64,000 bases of DNA from Limenecus sp048360435. GTDB lineage: Bacteria; Cyanobacteriota; Vampirovibrionia; Gastranaerophilales; Gastranaerophilaceae. Under the pieces are notes generated by a model. The model had not been told where the DNA came from. It made no database searches and saw only the letters and a list, made by a program, of their open reading frames with translations. The position numbers and the translations under genes are program-made. Location: contig DBGCOP010000030.1 of the NCBI GenBank assembly GCA_048360435.1, forward strand, positions 1-64,000, written 5' to 3'. Positions 43,541-52,867 of this stretch are shown here, piece after piece (the stretch's first letter is position 1; the number at the start of each line of letters is the position of its first letter).

Positions 43541-44209
43541 ATGACAGAAGAAATGAATGAAGAACAAAAGAACGAACAATTTGCTGAAAATGACATCAAA
43601 GTCTTCGAAGATGAAAGACACCAGATTGTTGAAGAGAAAGATGAAAAACTAAAAGCAGACATTCAGGCTTCTCACAGCAAAGAACCTCAAAAAAAATGGT
43701 ATATCGTTCACACATATTCAGGCTACGAAAACAAAGTTAAAGTTAACCTTGAAAAACGTATCGAATATATGAACATGGGAGACAAAATCTTCCGTGTAGA
43801 AGTTCCTCAAAAAACAATAACAAAAGTAAAAGACGGAAAAAAACAAGACAGAGAAGAAAAAATCTTCCCGGGATATGTTCTGGTTGAAATGATTATGGAC
43901 GATGACAGCTGGTATGTTGTAAGACACACAGCCGGTGTTACAAAATTTGTCGGTACTTCCAAAAAACCGATTCCAGCTAAAGACTCAGAAATCAAGAAGA
44001 TTATTCATAGAGTACAAACTCAAACAACAAAAATTGAACTCGATGTCAAAGTTGGTGACAAAGTCAGAATCATTTCAGGTCCGTTTGCAGACTTTATCGG
44101 AGATATTACGGAAGTTTATCCTGACAAGTCTAAACTCAGAGCTACTGTATCTATTTTCGGCAGAGAAACACCTGTCGAATTAGAATACAAACAAATTCAA
44201 AAAGTATAA
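43541..44209 (+). CDS. nusG: Transcription termination/antitermination protein NusG
   Basis: NusG (222 aa) couples RNA polymerase to Rho and the ribosome. An acidic N-terminal extension of about 45 residues (EEQKNEQFAENDIK) precedes the NGN domain (KKWYIVHTYSGYENKVKVNL). The RNAP-binding VEVPQKTITKVKDGKK and FPGYVLVEMIMDD follow, and the C-terminal KOW domain contains VGDKVRIISGPFADFIGDI. Standard position upstream of rplK. Confidence 0.96.
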   Translation: MTEEMNEEQKNEQFAENDIKVFEDERHQIVEEKDEKLKADIQASHSKEPQKKWYIVHTYSGYENKVKVNLEKRIEYMNMGDKIFRVEVPQKTITKVKDGKKQDREEKIFPGYVLVEMIMDDDSWYVVRHTAGVTKFVGTSKKPIPAKDSEIKKIIHRVQTQTTKIELDVKVGDKVRIISGPFADFIGDITEVYPDKSKLRATVSIFGRETPVELEYKQIQKV

Positions 44210-44216
44210 TAGTTAT

Positions 44217-44243
44217 GTGGAAGGGTTTATCCCGCTATACCAC
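44217..44243 (+). promoter_or_regulatory. rplK leader RNA element
   Basis: Between nusG and rplK the RNA can fold as GTGG (44217-44220)/CCAC (44240-44243), then an asymmetric internal loop AA opposite GCTATA, then GGG/CCC with a 5-base loop. GAAAGGAG follows at once. The same core recurs before rplA. Confidence 0.55.
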
Positions 44244-44257
44244 GAAAGGAGAACAAA

Positions 44258-44683
44258 ATGGCAAAGAAAATCGTTGGAAAAATCAAGCTTCAAATTGAAG
44301 CAGGCAAAGCAAATCCATCACCGCCGGTTGGTCCTGCATTGGGTCAGCATGGTGTTAACATCATGGATTTTTGTAAACAATTCAACGCAAAAACTCAAGA
44401 TCAAGCAGGCTATATTATCCCTGTTGTGATTGATGTATATGAAGACAGAAGCTTCTCTTTCATTATCAAAAGCCCTCCGGCTGCTGTATTGATTAAGAAA
44501 GCTATCAATTTACCCAAAGGTTCTGCTGCACCAAACAAAACTAAAGTCGGCAAAATCACTGTTGCACAGTTAGAAGAAATCGCAAAAATTAAAATGAATG
44601 ATTTGAATGCAACAACCGTAGAAGCAGCTGTTAGAATGCTTAAAGGTTCTGCAAGAGCAATGGGTGTTACAGTAGAAGAATAA
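44258..44683 (+). CDS. rplK: 50S ribosomal protein L11
   Basis: L11 (141 aa) forms the GTPase-associated centre with 23S rRNA. The N-terminal domain has KLQIEAGKANPSPPVGPALG and QHGVNIMDFCKQFNA; the C-terminal RNA-binding domain has KTKVGKITVAQLEEIAKIK and RMLKGSARAMGV. Length is standard. The leader carries a hairpin element that is repeated in front of rplA. Confidence 0.98.
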   Translation: MAKKIVGKIKLQIEAGKANPSPPVGPALGQHGVNIMDFCKQFNAKTQDQAGYIIPVVIDVYEDRSFSFIIKSPPAAVLIKKAINLPKGSAAPNKTKVGKITVAQLEEIAKIKMNDLNATTVEAAVRMLKGSARAMGVTVEE

Positions 44684-44686
44684 CAA

Positions 44687-44757
44687 GTGGAAGGGGATGC
44701 CGTACGGGGCGCACCTTTATGAAAAGCCCGAAACGGATTAGAACCCGATATCACCAC
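44687..44757 (+). promoter_or_regulatory. rplA leader RNA element
   Basis: The core matches the rplK leader: GTGG (44687-44690)/CCAC (44754-44757), internal loop AA opposite GATATCA, then GGG/CCC. The apical part is enlarged and may contain CCG-TA-CGG (44700-44707) and a GGGC/GCCC hairpin. AGAAAGGAA follows. The base composition is clearly richer in G and C than its surroundings. Confidence 0.55.
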
Positions 44758-44771
44758 AGAAAGGAAATAAA

Positions 44772-45494
44772 ATGAGTAAATTAACTAAAAGACAACAAAA
44801 AGCAGCAGAAATGCTCGAAGGCTTTGTTCAACCTTCTTCAGCTGCTGATGCATTAAAAAAGTTACAAGAAATATCAGAAGCAACAGTAAAATTCGATGAA
44901 ACAGTTGAATGCCACATGCGTCTTGGTATTGATGTAAAAAGAGCTGATCAGCAAATTCGTTCAACAGTTGTACTTCCTGCCGGATTAGGAAAAGAAGTCA
45001 GAGTTTGCGTAATCGCTAAAGGCGTAAAAATTGACGAAGCTAAAGCAGCAGGAGCTGATGAAGCAGGTGCAGAAGAAGTGATTGATAAAATCGCAGGCGG
45101 CTGGTTTGAATTCGATACATTGATTGCAACTCCTGATTGTATGGGTATGTTAGGTAAACTCGGTAGAGTTCTTGGTCCTAAAGGATTGATGCCTAACCCA
45201 AAAACAGGTACAGTTACTCTTGACGTAGCTAAAGCTGTTAAAGATGCTAAAGCTGGTAAAGTTGAATTCAGAGCTGACAAACAAGGTATGATTCACTGCC
45301 CTATCGGAAAAATCAAATTCTCTTTTGAAGATTTGATGAAAAACTATGCAACACTGGCAGATGCTGTATTAAGAGCTAAACCCTCTGTTGCTAAAGGTAC
45401 ATACCTAAAATCAGCTTACTTAACAACTACAATGGGACCTAGCATTAAGCTTGATTCTAAAAACGTAGCTGCTGAAGTTAAAGAATATGTATAA
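44772..45494 (+). CDS. rplA: 50S ribosomal protein L1
   Basis: L1 (240 aa) binds the mobile stalk of 23S rRNA and is a known translational repressor of its own operon in other bacteria. Motifs: FDETVECHMRLGIDVKRADQ, RSTVVLPAGLGK, ATPDCMGMLGKLGRVLGPKG, LMPNPKTGTVT and IHCPIGKIKF. Unlike the common order, rplJ and rplL do not follow; a terminator and a convergent gene come instead. Confidence 0.98.
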   Translation: MSKLTKRQQKAAEMLEGFVQPSSAADALKKLQEISEATVKFDETVECHMRLGIDVKRADQQIRSTVVLPAGLGKEVRVCVIAKGVKIDEAKAAGADEAGAEEVIDKIAGGWFEFDTLIATPDCMGMLGKLGRVLGPKGLMPNPKTGTVTLDVAKAVKDAKAGKVEFRADKQGMIHCPIGKIKFSFEDLMKNYATLADAVLRAKPSVAKGTYLKSAYLTTTMGPSIKLDSKNVAAEVKEYV

Positions 45495-45514
45495 CAAATA
45501 TTTGTTATAACCAC

Positions 45515-45546
45515 AAAAAGCCCCCGTAAAAAACGAGGGCTTTTTT
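45515..45546. terminator. Terminator after rplA
   Basis: AAAAAGCCC and GGGCTTTTTT pair around an inner CG/CG and an A-rich loop. It also serves the convergent gene. Confidence 0.85.
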
Positions 45547-45549
45547 ATA

Positions 45550-46560
45550 TTATTCTTTCATTGACTTCATTAAATTTCGGAAAAGCTTAAATTCTTCTTT
45601 TATTAAATTCACATTCTGATTTAAAAAGGCTTTTGAGCCTTTAAAAACATCACCGACTCTTTTTTTAAAGGGTCTTGAAACAATGTTCAATTTTTCAGGA
45701 TTAAATAAAACAAGCTGAGACTGGTTCATTCCTAGAATTTTATTTATATCCAATATATTAAAGTTTTTCAGTGCATTAGTTCCTGAAATAACACCTTTTG
45801 TCATATAAATGCCATCATAACCATTTTCTAAAAATAAATTCCTTACCATCAATTCAATAAGAGCATTGGTTTGTTTTCTATTAAATATCATATTTTTAAA
45901 AAATTTATAAGTAGAATCACTTTTTTCAAGCATCTCAGAAGTAAGCAATGAACTGATTTTTGTTATAACTTCGTTATAATTTTTTATATTGACACAGCCA
46001 ACTTTTACATCACTAACTTTTACAGGAATAATTTTTCCTGCAAACAATTTAAAGTTTTGTGCCACTTTTTCGTCAGGAGTCAAATAAACAGCAGCCCCAA
46101 ATTCTCTTGGCATAACTTTGAGTTGATTACTGGCAAACGGAGTAAAACCTTTTCTGTATATTTTACTTGAATGATGAGTACCATGATAGAAAATTCCGTC
46201 TTTAGGTAAAATTTCTTTGGGACAATCTTGCATAATTTTTTTGAAATCAATCTCAAGAAGTTCCGTAATATTTTTATTATTTGTAATTTGTCGAAGCATT
46301 TTTTCCGCATTTTTATAAGCAGAATTTCCGTAATTATTAATATTTCCTTTTAAATATTTCGCAGCTTTAAGAGGATCTCTTCCGACTGCAACAGCCATAA
46401 AAATCACAGGCAAAGACAACGCTCCCGTGATTAGAACAGTTTTTGGAGTAATAATAGGTTTGCTTTTTTTCTTGTTATTCTCCGGCAATTCTTGATGCTT
46501 TTGTGCATATTTTGGAGTCTGCAATGTATTTTGTTTAAAATTTATTGACTTTAATTGCAT
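45550..46560 (-). CDS. Membrane-anchored ADP-ribosyltransferase-fold protein (putative)
   Basis: The 336-aa protein has a polar N-terminus (INFKQNTLQTPKYAQ), one hydrophobic segment (TVLITGALSLPVIFMAVAVG, residues 41-60), and a globular C-terminal domain. That domain has the order of an ART/PARP-like fold: FYHGTHHSS (His126), GAAVYLTPDEKVAQNF (Tyr159), NGYDGIYM, then QLVLFNPEKLNIV, with Gln282 near where ARTs place the catalytic Glu. It may modify protein or nucleic acid, or be inactive. It is flanked by rplA (convergent) and the WecA-like gene, with no immunity-like partner. Confidence 0.55.
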   Translation of the reverse strand: MQLKSINFKQNTLQTPKYAQKHQELPENNKKKSKPIITPKTVLITGALSLPVIFMAVAVGRDPLKAAKYLKGNINNYGNSAYKNAEKMLRQITNNKNITELLEIDFKKIMQDCPKEILPKDGIFYHGTHHSSKIYRKGFTPFASNQLKVMPREFGAAVYLTPDEKVAQNFKLFAGKIIPVKVSDVKVGCVNIKNYNEVITKISSLLTSEMLEKSDSTYKFFKNMIFNRKQTNALIELMVRNLFLENGYDGIYMTKGVISGTNALKNFNILDINKILGMNQSQLVLFNPEKLNIVSRPFKKRVGDVFKGSKAFLNQNVNLIKEEFKLFRNLMKSMKE

Positions 46561-46613
46561 AATTTTCCTTTCGCTGAAATAAAACTGCTAAAGAAAATTT
46601 ATTGCTATCATAA

Positions 46614-47657
46614 TTACTCTTTATTTTTGCTTGCCATAAAACTTAACAAAAGCATTATGACAGAAACCAAAATTGCATAAATAAAGAATTTCAAAGAAGT
46701 ACCGACTATAAAACTCGCAATAGCACCGGAAATAACAGCTATTGAAGCAAGAATCAAAACAGTCTGATTTTGAGAAAAACCTCTGTGTAAAAGCTTGTGG
46801 TGGAGGTGTTCAGCATCGGGGGTAAAAGGTGAAACACCCTTTGCAATTCTTCTCAAAGAAGAAAAAGTAATGTCTATAATCGGCACAGAAAGAATAAAAA
46901 ACGGAACAAACATCGTCAAAGCGGCAGACTTCATCACTCCGGTAATAGAAAGAGTGGCAAGAAGAAAGCCCGCAAATAGTGCTCCTGAATCGCCCATAAA
47001 GATTTTTGCAGGATGAAAATTATAAGTAAGAAAAGCAAGCATAGAACCTGCAAGAATGAAGGCAATCAAAGCACTTATAGCATTTGTCGGGGTCATTGCA
47101 ACAGAAATCAAACCGAGGGTAACGGCACTGATTGTAACAATAGACCCGGCAAGACCGTCAACTCCGTCAATGAAATTGAGAGCATTACTTATGCCCACAA
47201 TCCACAACACTGTGACAATATACGAAACAATAAGACCCAGATGTATAGGGTTTCCAAAAGGATTGTATATCGTGTCAACACTTATACCAAGCAAAAAGAC
47301 AATAGAAGCTATGGCTATTTGTATCATCAGCTTGAATTTTGCATTCAATCCATACACATCATCAATTAATCCTAAGAGAAACATCAATGAACTGCCAAGA
47401 AGAATTCCTGAGAGAAGCTTTCCGTAAGGATAATAACTCAATATAACAAGAAGCGCAAAGGTAAGCATAACACTTGCCCAAATAGCAATCCCTCCGAGTC
47501 TTGCAATTGGTCCATGATGAATTTTTCTGGCATTCGGTTTATCTGTCAGATTATTTTTCTTAGCAAAATAAATAACAAACGGCATAATAAAAAATCCTAA
47601 AAGATAAGACATTATTGCGCCTAATATATGAGCATCCGATAGTTTTAGCGATATCAT
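46614..47657 (-). CDS. Undecaprenyl-phosphate N-acetylhexosamine 1-phosphate transferase (WecA/TagO-like)
   Basis: The 347-aa polytopic protein (about ten helices) belongs to the MraY/WecA superfamily. It shows HHGPIARLGG (start loop), LLGLIDDVYGLNAKFK (Asp-Asp metal motif), ALNFIDGVDGLAGSI, KIFMGDSGALFAGFLL and HLHHKLLHRGFSQNQ, the last typical of WecA/TagO rather than MraY. It starts O-antigen-like or wall-glycan synthesis on undecaprenyl phosphate, in line with the glycosyltransferases at the left end. It lies 9 bases after glyA in the same transcript. Confidence 0.92.
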   Translation of the reverse strand: MISLKLSDAHILGAIMSYLLGFFIMPFVIYFAKKNNLTDKPNARKIHHGPIARLGGIAIWASVMLTFALLVILSYYPYGKLLSGILLGSSLMFLLGLIDDVYGLNAKFKLMIQIAIASIVFLLGISVDTIYNPFGNPIHLGLIVSYIVTVLWIVGISNALNFIDGVDGLAGSIVTISAVTLGLISVAMTPTNAISALIAFILAGSMLAFLTYNFHPAKIFMGDSGALFAGFLLATLSITGVMKSAALTMFVPFFILSVPIIDITFSSLRRIAKGVSPFTPDAEHLHHKLLHRGFSQNQTVLILASIAVISGAIASFIVGTSLKFFIYAILVSVIMLLLSFMASKNKE

Positions 47658-47666
47658 TTTTAACCT

Positions 47667-48911
47667 CTACATGCCTGCATAAAGCGGGTATTTTTTACAT
47701 AATTTCAACGAACGTTCCCTAAGGTTTTGAAGAGCAGTTTCATTGTCAGAAGCAACAACAGCACCTGCAATAATTTTTGCAACCTCAACCATATCTTCTT
47801 CTTTAAAGCCTCTTGTTGTCACAGCTGCTGCACCCAAGCGTACTCCGCTTGTAACAAAAGGACTTTGCGGATCATTTGGGACAGTATTTTTGTTAGCTGT
47901 AATACCTACTTTTTCAAGAACGTTTGCAATATCTTTTCCGGTTTTGTTAAATTTTCTCAAATCAAGAGTCATGAGGTGGTTTTCCGTACATCCGCCAACA
48001 ATATCCATTCCCTCATCAATTAAACCGTTAGCAAGAGCCTTTGCATTTTTAACAATCTGAGCAGCATACTCTTTAAATGACGGATCAAGAGCTTCTTTTA
48101 AAGCAATTGCTTTACCGGCAATGATGTGTTCCAAAGGACCACCCTGCATCCCGGGAAACACAGCCTTGTCTATGCCCTGAGCATGTTCTTCATCACACAT
48201 AATAATTCCGCCTCTGGGCCCTCTGAGAGTCTTATGCGTAGTTGTTGTAATAAAGTGGGCATATCCGGCAGGAGAAGGATGCACTCCGCCTGCAACAAGT
48301 GCAGCGATATGTGCAATATCCGCCATAAGATAAGCACCAACTGAATCAGCAATTTCTCTGAATCTTTTAAAATCAATAATTTTTGAGTAATTGCTTGCCC
48401 CTGCAATTATCATTTTGGGCTTATGTTCTTTTGCAAGTTTTTCAACTTCATCATAGTCAATACAACCGTTTTCATCTACACCATAGCTTACTATGTTATA
48501 GTTAATACCTGAAAAATTTACAGGAGAACCGTGACTCAGGTGTCCTCCGTTAGACAAATCCATACCCATAACAGTGTCACCGGTATTCAAGGCATACATA
48601 AACACCGCCATATTAGCCTGAGCACCGCTATGAGGCTGAACGTTGGCATGGTCAACGCCAAACAACTTTTTACATCTTTCCTGTGCAAGCTCTTCTATAA
48701 CATCAACATTTTCACAGCCGTTATAAAATCTTTTGTGTGGTTTTCCTTCAGCATACTTATTTGTCAAAACAGAACCGCATGCCGCCATTACAGCAGGAGA
48801 AGTAAAATTCTCGCTTGCAATAAGTTCGATTGTATTTTGTTGTCTCTCAAGTTCCTTAGCTATTGCATCAGCTACCTGAGGGTCTTCTTTTCTTATTATA
48901 TCCAATTCCAT
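47667..48911 (-). CDS. glyA: Serine hydroxymethyltransferase
   Basis: GlyA (414 aa) converts serine and tetrahydrofolate to glycine and methylene-THF with PLP. Motifs: ELIASENFTSPAVMAA, YAEGKPHKRFYNGCENVD, ANVQPHSGAQANMAVF, the PLP lysine in TTTTHKTLRGPRGG, and QGGPLEHIIAGKA. The start was chosen with AGGAG 7 bases upstream; a much longer open frame upstream is not protein-like. It is followed by the WecA-like gene. Confidence 0.97.
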   Translation of the reverse strand: MELDIIRKEDPQVADAIAKELERQQNTIELIASENFTSPAVMAACGSVLTNKYAEGKPHKRFYNGCENVDVIEELAQERCKKLFGVDHANVQPHSGAQANMAVFMYALNTGDTVMGMDLSNGGHLSHGSPVNFSGINYNIVSYGVDENGCIDYDEVEKLAKEHKPKMIIAGASNYSKIIDFKRFREIADSVGAYLMADIAHIAALVAGGVHPSPAGYAHFITTTTHKTLRGPRGGIIMCDEEHAQGIDKAVFPGMQGGPLEHIIAGKAIALKEALDPSFKEYAAQIVKNAKALANGLIDEGMDIVGGCTENHLMTLDLRKFNKTGKDIANVLEKVGITANKNTVPNDPQSPFVTSGVRLGAAAVTTRGFKEEDMVEVAKIIAGAVVASDNETALQNLRERSLKLCKKYPLYAGM

Positions 48912-49012
48912 TTTTATACTCCTGCTCCCTATATACTCGTCTATAATTTTACAACGGTAAAAAAGATATGTGAAATATGTAAATTCTGATAAAATAATAA
49001 TGGGAGAGGAAA

Positions 49013-52000
49013 ATGCTAATACAGGGCAGTTCTGTTTCACGCAGAACAGAAAAAATAATCGAAGAATATACAAAGCTCTTAGACGAGGGTATTGAATCCT
49101 CAAAAATTCTTGTGCTCGTACAAAACTCTTTTAAAAAAGCTGATTTTATTGACAAAGTAAAAATAAAGCTTAAGAAGAATCATTTTGAAGAACCCAAAAT
49201 TCACACATTTTACGGTCTTGCATACAACACTGTCACAGAGAATTGGCCTAAAGTAGAAAACACAATAAATACAGGCACACCTGTGATTTCACCAAACTTA
49301 ACGGGTCTTGAGATATCACAGTTTTTCTTCAAACATGCTGTAAAAGATGCCGGATTTAAAGATTACAACTCAAAAATCAACCTGATTCACCAGCTTTTCA
49401 GAAGAAATTCTCTTATTACAAACAACAATCTTTCTTATCAAGATGTGCAAAAAAGAACGGAAATCCTTAATGAAACATTTGCACCCGATGCAAAAACAGC
49501 AATCGATTTGTTTAAGAAAAAAACAATCGAATACAGGGCTTTTGACTACATACGACAGTTAAATATTTTCCAATATGTGTATAAAAATACAAACTATTTT
49601 GAAAACATAGAATACCTTTTGCTTGATGATGCTGATGAAATCACCAATGCACAACTCGATTTTATCACTTATCTTAAGCCTCAACTGAAAAAATTCATAA
49701 TAGGATATGATAAATATGGTTCATCAAGACTCGGCTTTTTAAATACGGACACGCAAACAATTGAAAACCTGAAAAAAATCTTTTCCAATCCTGAAGAAGA
49801 AGAAATTAACCTCGATGACATAAAAAAAATAAAGCCAATCAACAAATCCTTCTCTTTCACACGAAGGCTTGAGATGATTGATTCCGCCATATCAAATATA
49901 GACAAACTTATACAAAGCGGAATCTCACCGGGAGAAATAGCTGTCATAACTCCTTTGACGGACTCAGCCTTAAAATTCTGTATATCAGAAGCATTTGACA
50001 AAAAAAATATAAAATATCAATACTTTTCAGGAAGCGAAAAACTCGTTCAAACTACGGCGATTAGAAACACCATCACGCTCTTAAATTTATCATTTCAGGA
50101 AAACACGGATATTTTTAAAATCCGCTCTGTTCTTTCTGAAATGATAGGAATACCGGTAAAATATTGCCTTGCACTCATAGAAAACTATAAAAACCGCAAA
50201 AAAATAGAATTCATTGACCTAAAAACACCTGAATACAACAACAGACTGACAGCACTAATAAAAATATTAGAAATCATAAGCACTCAAAAAACAACCCTGA
50301 GTGAAAAAATATACACAATTTATGAAAATCTCTTGTCTGACATTTTGTCGCAAAAGGACACAGAGAGTTTTCGTTTCTTTCTAAAACAAATACAGGATTT
50401 TGAAAAAGTTTTTCCCAAATATTCAACCGATATAAATCTGCAAAAAGAAATATTAACCCAGCTTGAAAATTCTATAATATCAGAAAATCCATCCTCTGCG
50501 CCGGAAGTTAAAGAAAACCATATAATCATTTCAACAGCGCAAAAAATTATTGATTTTTCTATTCAAAGAAAATTCTTCTTCTGGCTTGATACAACCTCGT
50601 CGGAATGGACAAAAGAAGATCTGGGCACGCTTTACAACGCTTGGGTTTATCAAAAATCATGGAATAAAGACACATTCACCTATGAAGACAACATGATCCT
50701 GACAAAAGAAAAAACACTGCGTGCATTAAGAAAGCTGTCTTTGCTTTCAAAAGAAACAATCTATGAATACTCAAGCCTGTTTGATATGCAGGGGAATGAA
50801 AACTTCGGAGGGATAAAGCAATACCTCGAAGAAAAAAACGACAAAAACCAAACTGGCATTGATTTTAAGTTTATCCCCAGAGATGACCAGAAACCTGTTC
50901 TTGACTACAAAGAAGGTTCAATGGCAATTTCAGCAGTTCCGGGAGCAGGAAAGACAACTATCCTTCTTGCTTTGATAATAAAGCTTCTTCAAGCAAAAGA
51001 AGAAAGTGAAAATATCTTTGTCCTTACCTATATGGAATCAGCCGCAAGAAACTTTAAAGAACGAATTAAAAAGGTCTGCCCGTCTTTAGAAAAACTGCCT
51101 AACATTTCAACAATACACGGGCTGGCTCTTCGAATCCTCAAAGAAAATTCAAACTTCGTAAAAGCAGGTCTGGACGAAAATTTTGAAGTCTGTGACGATA
51201 ATCAAAGACAAAAAATCATTCGTGAAATTATGTACAAGTTGCAAATTGATGCTGAAAACTTCGACAAATATGAAAAAGCTGTTTCAGCTTTAAAACTTTC
51301 CGGAGCTGAAAAAATTTCATACACAACAGATAGTGAACTAAAAAGATTTCTCAAATTTTATTATACATATAACCTGTATTTAAAAGACAGAAACATAATT
51401 GACTATGATGACATGCTTGTTTTAAGTGTAAAAATACTTCAAGAAAATCACGATATAGCACAATATTACAGCAATTTATGTAAATATTTGATAGAAGACG
51501 AAGCTCAGGATTCATCAGTTATTCAGCAAAAACTTTTGAATATTTTAAGCTCAAAACACAAAAATCTGATAAGATGCGGAGATGTAAATCAGGCAATTAC
51601 AACAACTTTTACAAACGCAGACGTAAAAGGTTTCAGAGATTTTATAAAAAACAGCAGAAATGTAGAAATGAATAAATCACAAAGATGCACAAAGGAGGTC
51701 TATGAGCTGGCAAACAATCTCATAGATTACTCATTAAATGAAAATGATTTAAAAAACGCATTTTACAATATAAAAATGACAGAAGTTGCAGGAAAAAATC
51801 CTGTTTCAAAAAATGCGCTTACATCTTTCATCTTTGAAGATTATCAGCAGGAGAGAACCTTTATCCTTGAAAACATAAGAAAAATATTCTCTTCTAACCC
51901 TGAAGCCTCTGTGGCTCTGCTTGTCAGAAACAACTATCAGATAGAAGAATATACGGAATTTCTTTCGAATTATGGCTATAACGTTATAACAAGAAGCGAC

Positions 52001-52867
52001 CTGCTTAAAGAACAGCCTGTTTTTTCACTGATTTTAAGCATCATAAAATTCTGCACAAGACCCTGGGACAATGACAACATAATCCAATGCGCAGAAATTT
52101 TGAAAAAACAAAAACTGCTTAAACTTTCTGATGAAGATTTAACATTTCTGAAAGAGTCAAAATCTCCCTTCATTATGACAGATGCAGACTCTTTAAACTC
52201 AAAAGAGCTTTCTCAATTCCTGTGGGATATGAATTACTGGTTAAGCATTTCACAAAAATATTTTACTGACGGAATTGAAGAATTTGCTCTAAAAATTGGG
52301 AATTATTATTACATATCAGAAATTGAAAAATCCAATGTATATATGATAGCACTGCTTTTAAAAAGGCTGTCTTCTTTATACAAAGACAACTCCACTCTTT
52401 GTGAAAGGCTGGAAGAACTTTCTAACAGACCGCTTTCTGGACAATTCAGATTTTTTAATGAAGAAGATGTTAACAACGCAGCTCAAAAAGATTCAATACA
52501 CAGCGGAAAAATCCAGATTATGACCTATCACAAGTCAAAAGGCGACGAGTTTGATGCTGTTTTTATTCCGCAGCTGACTGAAGAGAATCTGCCTTTTTCT
52601 GTCGAAAACATAAAAATTAAATCAAAAGAACGTTTTATCGAAGCAGTCAAAGCGCTAAATTATAATTATAGAAAAAAAGATGAAAATGAATTGAAAAATT
52701 TTCAAATTGAAGAAAACCTCAGGCTGCTTTATGTAGCAATAACAAGGGCAAAAAAACAACTTTTTATCACCTCTGCAAAGAAGTATAAAAAATTCTCAAA
52801 ATTAAGAGAAGCAAAACCTTCAATAATTTTCAATACAATTTTAACAAACTCATCGGGAGCAATTTAA
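49013..52867 (+). CDS. Tandem SF1 (UvrD/AddA-like) helicase with inactive first half
   Basis: This 1284-aa protein has two helicase-like halves. Residues 1 to about 600 look like a degenerate SF1 module: the P-loop position reads IQGSSVSRRTEK without GKT, and a Walker-B-like LLLDDADEITNAQ lies near residue 200. From about 630 a complete UvrD-like module follows: AVPGAGKTT (Walker A, about 641-649), STIHGLALRIL, IEDEAQDSS (about 828), RCGDVNQAI, MTYHKSKGDEFDAVFIP, and motif VI LYVAITRAKKQL (about 1238). The layout recalls AddB plus AddA fused in one chain. Its TAA overlaps the nuclease ATG. Confidence 0.88.
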   Translation: MLIQGSSVSRRTEKIIEEYTKLLDEGIESSKILVLVQNSFKKADFIDKVKIKLKKNHFEEPKIHTFYGLAYNTVTENWPKVENTINTGTPVISPNLTGLEISQFFFKHAVKDAGFKDYNSKINLIHQLFRRNSLITNNNLSYQDVQKRTEILNETFAPDAKTAIDLFKKKTIEYRAFDYIRQLNIFQYVYKNTNYFENIEYLLLDDADEITNAQLDFITYLKPQLKKFIIGYDKYGSSRLGFLNTDTQTIENLKKIFSNPEEEEINLDDIKKIKPINKSFSFTRRLEMIDSAISNIDKLIQSGISPGEIAVITPLTDSALKFCISEAFDKKNIKYQYFSGSEKLVQTTAIRNTITLLNLSFQENTDIFKIRSVLSEMIGIPVKYCLALIENYKNRKKIEFIDLKTPEYNNRLTALIKILEIISTQKTTLSEKIYTIYENLLSDILSQKDTESFRFFLKQIQDFEKVFPKYSTDINLQKEILTQLENSIISENPSSAPEVKENHIIISTAQKIIDFSIQRKFFFWLDTTSSEWTKEDLGTLYNAWVYQKSWNKDTFTYEDNMILTKEKTLRALRKLSLLSKETIYEYSSLFDMQGNENFGGIKQYLEEKNDKNQTGIDFKFIPRDDQKPVLDYKEGSMAISAVPGAGKTTILLALIIKLLQAKEESENIFVLTYMESAARNFKERIKKVCPSLEKLPNISTIHGLALRILKENSNFVKAGLDENFEVCDDNQRQKIIREIMYKLQIDAENFDKYEKAVSALKLSGAEKISYTTDSELKRFLKFYYTYNLYLKDRNIIDYDDMLVLSVKILQENHDIAQYYSNLCKYLIEDEAQDSSVIQQKLLNILSSKHKNLIRCGDVNQAITTTFTNADVKGFRDFIKNSRNVEMNKSQRCTKEVYELANNLIDYSLNENDLKNAFYNIKMTEVAGKNPVSKNALTSFIFEDYQQERTFILENIRKIFSSNPEASVALLVRNNYQIEEYTEFLSNYGYNVITRSDLLKEQPVFSLILSIIKFCTRPWDNDNIIQCAEILKKQKLLKLSDEDLTFLKESKSPFIMTDADSLNSKELSQFLWDMNYWLSISQKYFTDGIEEFALKIGNYYYISEIEKSNVYMIALLLKRLSSLYKDNSTLCERLEELSNRPLSGQFRFFNEEDVNNAAQKDSIHSGKIQIMTYHKSKGDEFDAVFIPQLTEENLPFSVENIKIKSKERFIEAVKALNYNYRKKDENELKNFQIEENLRLLYVAITRAKKQLFITSAKKYKKFSKLREAKPSIIFNTILTNSSGAI

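Noticed and set aside
48912..49103. Long N-terminal extension of glyA
   Set aside because: It is AT-rich, hydrophobic and not GlyA-like, overlaps the divergent helicase start, and a strong AGGAG precedes the internal ATG.
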